In this document: positions 6,572-13,698 of the stretch, one piece after another
How positions within the stretch are numbered: position 1 is the first letter of the stretch
Layout: each line of letters opens with the position of its first letter
From: CAYTRP01 sp964625145
GTDB taxonomy: Bacteria; Sumerlaeota; Sumerlaeia; SLMS01; JAHLLQ01
Length of the DNA stretch: 13,698 nt
Reading direction: 5' to 3'
Assembly (NCBI GenBank): GCA_964625145.1
Contig: CAZVAQ010000092.1
Span: 1-13,698, forward strand
Made by a program: the position numbers and the translations under genes
Notes under the pieces: model-generated
Database searches by the model: none
Told to the model about the DNA's origin: nothing
The model's input: only the letters and a program-made list of their open reading frames with translations

Positions 6572-9500
6572 CTATGTCGCCGTCAGTTGCCTACCGTTGC
6601 GCCGCAGGCGGTCATCTTGCAGCAGACGGCTGATCCTGTCCTCGATCACGGTCCGAACACTTGCCGTGGTGGTCAGGCCCAACAACCGGGACACGACATT
6701 GGGCAAACGTTCCTCCTCGATTCCCAACGTCAAACGCGCGCCGAGCAGAATCGCCTCGTCCCATTCCTCCGGTGCGATCATTTCTGGCTTCCGCAGGGAT
6801 GTCGGCGCGTCGGAGCGATCGCGCACGAGTGAAGCCGCTTGTGCGGGATCGAAGAGGAACTCACCGCGCTGAATGATGGCACCACTCCTGACAGCATGGG
6901 CGATGCCCGCCATAAGGGTTGCTTGAAGACGGGTGCCGGAGCGTTTCCCCGCTGCGTCAAGCAGCCGACGGCACACCTCGTCCACGTGCACGGGCGATTC
7001 TGTTGTGACGACATCGGTGATGGGCTCCACGAGTTTGTCCGGGAGGACATTCAGGAGTTCCTGAATTTCTCGGCGCAGACGGATCGACGCCACGCGATAG
7101 GGCTCGGTGGGTGATTCGGGAAGCTCCTCATTCACTTCTTCGCGGCTGAACTCGCGAAGCGGTGCACTCGGCATTGGAGGTGGCATCAATGATGGATCGC
7201 GGCTTTGGAGCACGGCCTGCTCGATGGCTTGAAGAACCTTTTCCATTTCCTTGGCGGGATCGCGGAACCAATCGGTGCTCCAGATGCGATGAATGCGCCA
7301 GCCGAGTCCTTCGAGAACCGCCTGTCGAGTGCGGTCGCGGTCGCGGGCAGTGCGGGCGGAATGATAACTGGCGCCATCGCATTCAATACCGAGGAGGTAC
7401 TTGCCCGGACGTTCGGGATGCTCCACGGCCAGGTCCAGAAAGTAACCCGCGGAACCAACCTGACAGTCCACCCGATAGCCGTGCTGTGTAAGAGCGTGCA
7501 GCACTTCCTCCTCGAACAGCGACATGGCCTCGCCGCCAACGCTCTTTGCCTTTGGCATCGTGCCGGTTTGCGCGTAGTGCAGAAACTGCCGCAGGGCATT
7601 CACGCCACGGGCGTTCGTGCGCGAGAGATCGATCTGGTCATAAGTAAGGTTGGTGAAGACTTCGCAGCGACGCTTGGAGCGGGTGATGAGCACGTTGAGG
7701 CGCCTCTCTCCCCCATCGCGGTTGAGGGGTCCGAAGTTCATGGACACCTTTCCGTGCTCGTCGCGTCCATAGCCCACACTGATGAAGATGACGTCCCGCT
7801 CGTCACCCTGTACACTTTCCAGGTTCTTCACAAAGAACGGCTCAAACGGATGCGCGGTGAAGAAACCTTCCAGTTCGGGCTGCTCGCGGCGTCGCTGTTC
7901 GACCTCGTCGCGAATGGCCTCGGCCTGCGGGATGCTGAACGCGGCGACGCCAAGCGTGAGGTGCGGGCACTTGCGCGCGTGCTCCATCACGGCGTCAGCG
8001 ACTGTGCGTGCCTCGACAATGTTCTTCCGGCTTCTGCCCGCATCATAGATCGCATCAGGAAGGTGGTGGAAGACGAGTCCCAGTTCCTCGCGGGAATGAT
8101 CGGGACTGGGAAAGATGACGAGTCGATTGTCGTAGAACTCGCGATTGGACAGGGCGATCAGAGACTCGTGGCGGCTGCGGTAATGCCAACGCAGCATGCG
8201 CTGAGGGGCGCGTTGTGCAACGAACAATCCCAGGATGCTCTCCAGATCGCCGCTTGGACTGAACTCGCCGTTGTCATCATCGGCATCGTCGCCGCCACCC
8301 ATGACCTTGTCGAAGAATGAAGTTGGCGGAAGCTGCTTGGAATCGCCGACGACGATCGCCTGGCGGCCGCGGAGCAGGGCACCGATGGCATCCACTGGTT
8401 GTACCTGGCTGGCTTCGTCGAAGACGACCATGTCGAAAGTGACCGATCCGGGTGACAGGTAACTCGCCACCGACATGGGCCCCATGAGGAACACCGGCTT
8501 GATGGCCTGGATCGCCCTGCCGGACCTTTCCATCAACCGGCGGATGGGCATGTGGCGGGACTTCTTCTCGAATTCGCGCCGCAGGACACCAAGTTGCCCC
8601 TCCCCCGCGTCGTGCCGCGGCAAGCCATTCCAGTGCGATAGCGCGAGAATCGCGCGCGTGTGGGAGAGCACCAGCTTGTCCAGTTCGCAAAATCGCTCGA
8701 TGGCGCGTGTGTGGCTGACTCCCTCGAACTGCGCCAGAGCCGGCCGCTCGCGATAAGCGCGGTCGATCAGCGACGCATACCATGCATGGCGAAGGGTATC
8801 CTCCAAATGCTTGGAGTGATCTCCGGGAGTTTCCACCAAGTCCATCAGCGGCCCCAGCGATTGCTCGCGGAGCGTCTTGGCGGTTTGATTGACGGCGATG
8901 AGCGAGTGAATGTCGGCGGGATTGGTTTCACAACGTTCGAGGAACTCGCCGATGGCACTGTATGCAATTGCCTTTGGGGATTCCGAAGCCGGAAAACGGC
9001 GAGCGACATCCAAGAGAAGTGCATCAGCAAGCTGGTTCCACTTCTGTCCAAAGTCCGTCAACTTGCTTCGAGATTCATTCAACCGTGTGGCCAGTGCAGA
9101 CTTGTCCACTCCACCAGCCGCTGCTTCGATGATGCCGCGCGGTAGATTGCCGGCAGCGACATCGCCATGCAGGGTCGCCAGGAATTCGGATACGTTTTTC
9201 AGCGATTCCCAATCGGACTTTGCCCCCAACCATCGTTCACCGAATAGATTGGATGCGATGTGCTCGCCTTCATTGAGTTCCTTTGTCAGTCGCTGCGCTT
9301 CCAGGATGGCATCGATCATGGCGAGCAGCTTGTCGGGCTGGCGAGGAAATTGACCTTTGCAGAGGCCACGCATGCGGGCCTTGGACTTGCGCCAGTTGCC
9401 GGAAAGAAACCGGTACCAGCGCGGGCCGAGGTTGGCCACATGCTGGCGTGTCTCGAGCAGGTCCTGCTCCCACGCCTCGGGGAGGAGGACGTCATCGTAA

Positions 9501-11257
9501 AGGAAGTGCAGTTCCTTTAGCCGCCGGCCGGCATCGACGGTTGCGGTTAGCGCTTCGCGGTGTGTGATCCAGCCTGACTCGGCAACGCGAACTCCCGAAA
9601 GATCCGGCGCTTCAAGCAACATCGAGGCGCCATGGTGTAACTGTTCATGAGCCGATTGAGATTGCGGCGGATCGCAATGGTTAGACTCCGCGAGTTGCCG
9701 GCCAGCGTCTTCGGCAGCGAGAAGTGACTGTGCGGCACTGGTGATCATGCCCTGCAAATGCTCATACATGGTCGGCGCGATGGCCGTGAGTTGCGAGCCG
9801 TAGAAGGTGTGGTTGACGAGGGGGCCGCTTGCTTCGAGGCGATTCTCCATCTCGCGGGCCAGACCAAAGCGGTGTCGCGCGCCGGTGGCGTCCCATTCCT
9901 CCATGCCGGGACATTTGACTTCGGAGATTCCCGCGGGGGCGTGGAGCCTCCTGAGTCTCAGGAGCCCGCCTAATGCATTGAAGGGAGTGATCTCGCTGGC
10001 GCCGATGGGTTCGTTCATGGCGAGGCAATAGTCGTTCAGGCGCTCGCGTAGGCGCTTCAGCTCCTCGATGTCCTGCTCCGGCGAGCCGATCACGGGACGG
10101 CCAAGTTCGAGCGTGGCGCGCAACTCGTCGAGCAGTTCGCGCTTCTTGGTCTTGTGGCTGTGGAGCTCGAGACAGGCGGCGCCCAGACCGATGCTGTCGA
10201 GGCGGCGCTTCACCACCTCCAATGCCGCCATCTTCTCCGCGACAAAGAGGATCTTTTTTCCGTCTCCAATGGCATCGCCGATCAGGTTCGTGATGGTTTG
10301 CGACTTGCCTGTTCCGGGAGGGCCTTGCACCACCAGGCTGCGGCCGGCTTTCGCATCGAGCACCACGAGCGATTGCGACCCGTCCGCGTCCATGACGAAT
10401 CGGGTCGAGGCGGGATCCAAGTGCTGGTCGAGCGAAGAATCATCCTCGAAGGGTGATGGTGGCTCGTTGAAACCATCACCGAGAAGACTTTGCAGCAGCG
10501 GCGTGGCACGCTGTGCATCCTCTCCCTGCCAGGTGGCCGGTTCGAGATCCTTGTACATGAGGAGCTTGCCGAAGGAGAAGAACCCGAGGGCGATGGCCTT
10601 GTCGTCGACTTCCCACCGGTTCAGCGACTTGACCGCCTCCCGCACGATGTCGAAGTAACCGGGGATGTCCTCCTCGTCCTCTGTCTCGCTCAACATGGGG
10701 AGGGTGATGTGCCACTCCGACCTTAGCTTCTCGACAAGGGACAAGTTGCCATCAACATCTTCGCCGGACCAGGTGAGGCGGAACCGCGTGTTGGCGTTGG
10801 CGCGGTCCAGGGTCACGGGGACCAGAACAATCGGCGCGCGCCGGACCTGCTCGCTGGCGTCGGATTCGTACCACTTCAGCATGCCAAGGGCGAGGTAGAG
10901 CACATTGATGCCCTGCTCCTCGATGAAGGAGCGGGCGGCATAGTAGGTTTGCAGGAGACGGCTTTGCAGCTGGCGGGGCGTGAGCTCGGTCTGCAGGTGC
11001 AGGTCCAGGTGGCGCTCGGCTGGCGATGCGGCGTCCGGCTCGTCCGGCTGGGAGTAGCCTTCGTTGCTGTTTTCCTCGCGGCCGTGGAGAAACGTCATGG
11101 CCTTCTGCTTGAGGACCAGGGCCTCATAGACAGGACCGGGCAATTCGTCCACAATCTCGACGCCGCGCGACTTCAGGGGGCGATAGTTGAGGAGTGAGTT
11201 GCGCAAGCCCAGATCCAGCAGGTCGCGCCGGGCAAGATTGAGTTTGTCGGCAATCAT
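6572..11257 (-). CDS. DUF4011 - SF1 helicase - Vsr-like nuclease - DUF3320 protein, candidate defence helicase-nuclease
   Basis: This is a 1561-residue cytoplasmic protein. The N-terminus is a DUF4011 domain (KLNLARRDLLDLGLRNSLLN; VLYLALGMLKWYE). Helicase motif I is GPPGTGKS (312-319), motif II DEAS (947-950), motif III GDSKQLPPT, motif IV WHYRSRHES, motif V QGDERD and motif VI LITRSKRR (about 1190). A Vsr/PD-(D/E)XK-like nuclease follows, with D1275 in LDLAV and E1292/D1294 in IECDGASYHS. A DUF3320-type winged-helix-like segment spans about 1405-1470. Such proteins are presumed to unwind and cut nucleic acid, and the architecture is associated with prokaryotic defence loci; the target is unknown. 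Motifs I and II are about 630 residues apart, so a large insert separates the two halves of the ATPase core. The ATG at 11257 puts DUF4011 at the N-terminus; the longer start at 11362 (1596 aa) lacks a ribosome site. All catalytic motifs look intact. Confidence 0.93.
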   Translation of the reverse strand: MIADKLNLARRDLLDLGLRNSLLNYRPLKSRGVEIVDELPGPVYEALVLKQKAMTFLHGREENSNEGYSQPDEPDAASPAERHLDLHLQTELTPRQLQSRLLQTYYAARSFIEEQGINVLYLALGMLKWYESDASEQVRRAPIVLVPVTLDRANANTRFRLTWSGEDVDGNLSLVEKLRSEWHITLPMLSETEDEEDIPGYFDIVREAVKSLNRWEVDDKAIALGFFSFGKLLMYKDLEPATWQGEDAQRATPLLQSLLGDGFNEPPSPFEDDSSLDQHLDPASTRFVMDADGSQSLVVLDAKAGRSLVVQGPPGTGKSQTITNLIGDAIGDGKKILFVAEKMAALEVVKRRLDSIGLGAACLELHSHKTKKRELLDELRATLELGRPVIGSPEQDIEELKRLRERLNDYCLAMNEPIGASEITPFNALGGLLRLRRLHAPAGISEVKCPGMEEWDATGARHRFGLAREMENRLEASGPLVNHTFYGSQLTAIAPTMYEHLQGMITSAAQSLLAAEDAGRQLAESNHCDPPQSQSAHEQLHHGASMLLEAPDLSGVRVAESGWITHREALTATVDAGRRLKELHFLYDDVLLPEAWEQDLLETRQHVANLGPRWYRFLSGNWRKSKARMRGLCKGQFPRQPDKLLAMIDAILEAQRLTKELNEGEHIASNLFGERWLGAKSDWESLKNVSEFLATLHGDVAAGNLPRGIIEAAAGGVDKSALATRLNESRSKLTDFGQKWNQLADALLLDVARRFPASESPKAIAYSAIGEFLERCETNPADIHSLIAVNQTAKTLREQSLGPLMDLVETPGDHSKHLEDTLRHAWYASLIDRAYRERPALAQFEGVSHTRAIERFCELDKLVLSHTRAILALSHWNGLPRHDAGEGQLGVLRREFEKKSRHMPIRRLMERSGRAIQAIKPVFLMGPMSVASYLSPGSVTFDMVVFDEASQVQPVDAIGALLRGRQAIVVGDSKQLPPTSFFDKVMGGGDDADDDNGEFSPSGDLESILGLFVAQRAPQRMLRWHYRSRHESLIALSNREFYDNRLVIFPSPDHSREELGLVFHHLPDAIYDAGRSRKNIVEARTVADAVMEHARKCPHLTLGVAAFSIPQAEAIRDEVEQRRREQPELEGFFTAHPFEPFFVKNLESVQGDERDVIFISVGYGRDEHGKVSMNFGPLNRDGGERRLNVLITRSKRRCEVFTNLTYDQIDLSRTNARGVNALRQFLHYAQTGTMPKAKSVGGEAMSLFEEEVLHALTQHGYRVDCQVGSAGYFLDLAVEHPERPGKYLLGIECDGASYHSARTARDRDRTRQAVLEGLGWRIHRIWSTDWFRDPAKEMEKVLQAIEQAVLQSRDPSLMPPPMPSAPLREFSREEVNEELPESPTEPYRVASIRLRREIQELLNVLPDKLVEPITDVVTTESPVHVDEVCRRLLDAAGKRSGTRLQATLMAGIAHAVRSGAIIQRGEFLFDPAQAASLVRDRSDAPTSLRKPEMIAPEEWDEAILLGARLTLGIEEERLPNVVSRLLGLTTTASVRTVIEDRISRLLQDDRLRRNGRQLTAT

Positions 11258-11290
11258 GGGTCGAAGCTCTCGCGAGGGAAGGATGGCTAT

Positions 11291-11311
11291 TGGACCATGG
11301 CCATTAGTCCA
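11291..11311. promoter_or_regulatory. nested palindrome in the helicase/glycosyltransferase divergent region
   Basis: TGGAC (11291-11295) and GTCCA (11307-11311) flank an almost concentric perfect palindrome, ATGGCCAT (11297-11304). If the helicase starts at 11257, this sits about 35 bases upstream of its ATG and could be an operator. If translation starts at 11362, it is coding sequence and probably meaningless. Elsewhere in the 208-base gap (11258-11465) I see no convincing promoter boxes. Confidence 0.3.
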
Positions 11312-11465
11312 TTCCCCGGATCCACCGTGGTCCACCGCAATCTCCGCCGGGTGCGAATCCATTGCGCCCCGGGATTTCCCAAATCACCTTGCCCCAAGCG
11401 AAAAGGGTGCGGGCAGGCTTCATCCAGTAACCAACTGATTTACCCCCCGGGAGGATCCAGGCCGC

Positions 11466-13698
11466 ATGTCGGATGCGCCACAGGTGCAGGCAGTCAGGAA
11501 GGACGCTTCCGATGGCGACCTTGCGCGCCGAGCCCGGCTTGTCCTGCGGACTGGGGTTGTCCTGGGGATCGTCCTGTTCGGGCTGCTTCGACTGTTCAAT
11601 CTGACCACGGACTTTCCGCCCGACCTGAGTTGGGACGGCGACGCCTATACCGACGAGGGGCTCTACGCCCACAACGCGATCACCCGCGTACGGGAGGGCA
11701 GTTTCTATCTGCCCCTTGATTACAATCAGTTCGTGGCATTGCCCTTCATGCCGTTCGTGAGAGCGGCCGTCTTTTCCGTCTTTGGTGTGAACCTGCTTAC
11801 TGCCCGTCTGGTCAGTGTCATGTTTGCACTGGGCCTGGGTCTGGCCGTCTATTGGTTGGTGCGGCGGTTTGAAAGCCATTGGACGGCGATGATTGCGGTT
11901 TTTGTGCTCGCGCTGAACCACATCGTGTTCGCCTTCAGCAGGCTGGCGCTGGACGATGTTCCGGAGACGTTTCTGGTCACCGTGTCGCTGGCCTGTGCGG
12001 TGCGTGTGCGCGGAGAGAGATGGCATGTTTTCGCCATCCTGACCTCGCTTGCATTTGCCGCCGCCGTCATGACCAAGACCACCGCGGTCTTTGCGGTGCC
12101 GCTGGTAGCTGCGGCGGTGATCCTGCAGGAATTGGACTCCCGACGAATCTGGCACAAGTTCCTGGTTTGCTCGGCAACGTTCCTCGGCGTGGTGGGTATG
12201 TGGTATGTCTTCATCATCATGCCGCATCCCGTCGACTTCCGGTACTTCTTCACACTCAACCTCGAGTTGGCGCGGGCGGACAGTCTTTGGCGCTGGGCCA
12301 ACAAGTTCGTCAGTCACGTGCGCGTCTGCCTGAACGTTGAACCCGCGCTTCCGGCGGGCTTGATCCTGATGACTCCATTTCTTCTATTCCTCTCCAAACA
12401 GTTTCGGAGGCATCCGCTCTTTCATCTGGGAGCCTGTTGGGTCTTCCTGTACCTGGCGCTTTTTGCGTATTATGGGCGCATTTATCCGCGCTTCTTCGTC
12501 ATGTTGGTGCCGCCGTTGGCCATCGTGACGGCGGTGGCCCTGCGAACGGCCTTTGAGTTGCGGGGGTTTCGCCGCGTGCCGGGATACTTCATGGCATTGG
12601 CCTTCCTGCTTTCCTCCATTTGGCAGGCGCATCACACGTTGCACCTCTTCAATTATCGCGTGGATAGCTTCAATGAGATGGCCGCCGACATCGAGCGTCG
12701 CATCGAAGCCGACCCGGACGGCAACCGCGTGATCATCGGGCACACCGCCGGTGGGATTGCCCTGAGGACGAACCTGATCGCGCGCAATGACCGGTATTCG
12801 CCCTATCCAATGCCGGAGCGCTTGAAGTCTTACAATCCTGGCTGGGCCATCAGCGAGGGCGAGTTCCGGGTCTTTCCCCTCGATCCCTATTATCGCCATG
12901 CCGAGTACTTCGATCTGCATTGTGACATCGAACTCGTGGCAAGCTATGACACGCTCGACAACTTCCGCGGCCACAAGATGCACCTGTACAAGCTGACGCC
13001 TCGCGAAAATGCGGAACATCCAACTCCATTCGAACGAGCCAAACTTGCCGATGACGTTGTGAAGTCATCGCAACGCCCCGTCCCACCGGACGTGCCGGAG
13101 GGCGAGCGGGTTCCGCTGCTGGGGTTTGACTGGGAGCGGGCCGTCGAGCTCGCGCCGTTTGGCGAGCGTTACATTCATCGAGGTGCAGTCCTGAATAATC
13201 GTCTCTACATCAGCGGCGGTTTCAATGACCGTGACATGTTCCTTGGTGATGTCTGGTCGTCGGCGAACGGGTCAAAGTGGAGACAGGATACCGAGATGGC
13301 CCCCTGGCCCGCGCGGTTTGCCCATGCCATGGTCGCCCACGATGGTTATCTCTATGTCATGGGTGGGTACAGCGGGTATCTGCAGAATGATGTGTGGCGC
13401 TCGCGGGACGGTGTTTACTGGCAATTGATGGCGCTGTCCGCGCCGTGGGAGCCGCGGAGCGACTTTCAGGCAATCAGTCACGACGGTGCCCTGTATGTAA
13501 TCGGCGGCAGGGGGAAGGGGAAGCGGCTCTCTGATGTCTGGAAGTCCGTGGATGGCACGGAGTGGACGCTGGTGGCGGAAAATGCCTGGCCGCGCCGGTC
13601 GCACTTCGCGGCGGCATCGCATCGCGGAAAGCTGATTATCGCGGGCGGAGCCGACTTTGACTTTGAACAGAACACGCATCATTACCTGAGTGACGTGT
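11466..13698 (+). CDS. membrane glycosyltransferase (GT39/GT-C-like) with C-terminal Kelch-like repeats, 3' end outside window
   Basis: The frame is open from the ATG at 11466 to the window edge (744 codons). GGGAGG lies 11 bases upstream, and an in-frame TGA at 11436 excludes an earlier start. Residues about 25-400 contain some nine to eleven hydrophobic segments. An early loop carries DLSWDGDAYTDEGLYAHNAI, which resembles the first-loop acidic motif of GT-C enzymes that use lipid-linked sugars (PMT/ArnT type). A soluble stretch (about 395-565) follows, probably on the outer face of the membrane. From about 569 there are Kelch-like blades, with LYISGG, LYVMGG, LYVIGG and LIIAGG spaced 46-49 residues apart and DVWxSxxGxxW between them. 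The enzyme may glycosylate a protein or envelope lipid; donor and acceptor are unknown. The propeller is incomplete here, so at least four blades and a continuation are expected. Confidence 0.82.
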   Translation, partial: MSDAPQVQAVRKDASDGDLARRARLVLRTGVVLGIVLFGLLRLFNLTTDFPPDLSWDGDAYTDEGLYAHNAITRVREGSFYLPLDYNQFVALPFMPFVRAAVFSVFGVNLLTARLVSVMFALGLGLAVYWLVRRFESHWTAMIAVFVLALNHIVFAFSRLALDDVPETFLVTVSLACAVRVRGERWHVFAILTSLAFAAAVMTKTTAVFAVPLVAAAVILQELDSRRIWHKFLVCSATFLGVVGMWYVFIIMPHPVDFRYFFTLNLELARADSLWRWANKFVSHVRVCLNVEPALPAGLILMTPFLLFLSKQFRRHPLFHLGACWVFLYLALFAYYGRIYPRFFVMLVPPLAIVTAVALRTAFELRGFRRVPGYFMALAFLLSSIWQAHHTLHLFNYRVDSFNEMAADIERRIEADPDGNRVIIGHTAGGIALRTNLIARNDRYSPYPMPERLKSYNPGWAISEGEFRVFPLDPYYRHAEYFDLHCDIELVASYDTLDNFRGHKMHLYKLTPRENAEHPTPFERAKLADDVVKSSQRPVPPDVPEGERVPLLGFDWERAVELAPFGERYIHRGAVLNNRLYISGGFNDRDMFLGDVWSSANGSKWRQDTEMAPWPARFAHAMVAHDGYLYVMGGYSGYLQNDVWRSRDGVYWQLMALSAPWEPRSDFQAISHDGALYVIGGRGKGKRLSDVWKSVDGTEWTLVAENAWPRRSHFAAASHRGKLIIAGGADFDFEQNTHHYLSDV

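Noticed and set aside
7205..8320. Plus-strand open frame (371 codons) inside the helicase gene
   Set aside because: It lies opposite helicase motifs III-VI and the nuclease, which are conserved on the minus strand; no family features in the plus frame.
11258..11362. Earlier ATG for the helicase at 11362
   Set aside because: No ribosome site, and the 35 extra residues do not look like part of DUF4011; kept as an alternative because the ribosome site at 11257 is also weak.
11304..12317. Minus-strand open frame (337 codons) opposite the glycosyltransferase
   Set aside because: Its His/Gln/Arg/Asp-rich composition is typical of the antisense of hydrophobic codons, and the plus frame has clear membrane segments.

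Overview
This is a 13.7 kb, high-GC bacterial chromosomal window with seven protein-coding genes packed on both strands. No RNA genes, insertion sequences, phage genes or CRISPR arrays were seen. Shine-Dalgarno-like sites (AGAGG, GGAGAG, GGGAGG) precede several starts. The mix of a Tat-like exported parallel beta-helix protein, a secreted sialidase and a membrane glycosyltransferase with a Kelch-type C-terminus suggests a Gram-negative, glycan-handling bacterium. It recalls uncultured Planctomycetota, Verrucomicrobiota or Sumerlaeota-like lineages, but this is an impression of style; no taxonomic marker in the window settles it.

Positions 1-4744, all minus strand, read in transcription order: add (adenosine deaminase), an exported beta-helix repeat protein, tilS (tRNA-Ile lysidine synthetase) and purD (GAR synthetase, cut by the left edge). 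tilS and purD overlap by one base and are surely co-transcribed. The beta-helix gene ends shortly before tilS. It has its own 142-base leader holding a perfect 8-bp inverted repeat. add and purD are both purine enzymes; tilS makes the lysidine that lets tRNA-Ile read AUA.

Positions 4745-4912 form a divergent control region between add and a sialidase. A 6-bp-arm palindrome overlaps a plausible add -10 box, and a weaker candidate promoter faces the sialidase. Positions 4913-6559 (plus) encode a secreted GH33-type sialidase with an N-terminal beta-sandwich-like domain.

Positions 6572-11257 (minus, possibly from 11362) encode a very large protein with the order DUF4011, SF1 helicase, Vsr-like/PD-(D/E)XK nuclease, DUF3320. 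This architecture is linked to nucleic-acid defence. It converges on the sialidase with only 12 bases between the stop codons. No companion defence gene is visible.

Positions 11466-13698 (plus) hold an ORF still open at the right edge. It encodes a polytopic GT-C/GT39-like glycosyltransferase followed by a soluble segment and at least four Kelch-like blades, an unusual fusion and the most distinctive item here. The 208-base divergent region between it and the helicase contains a small nested palindrome.
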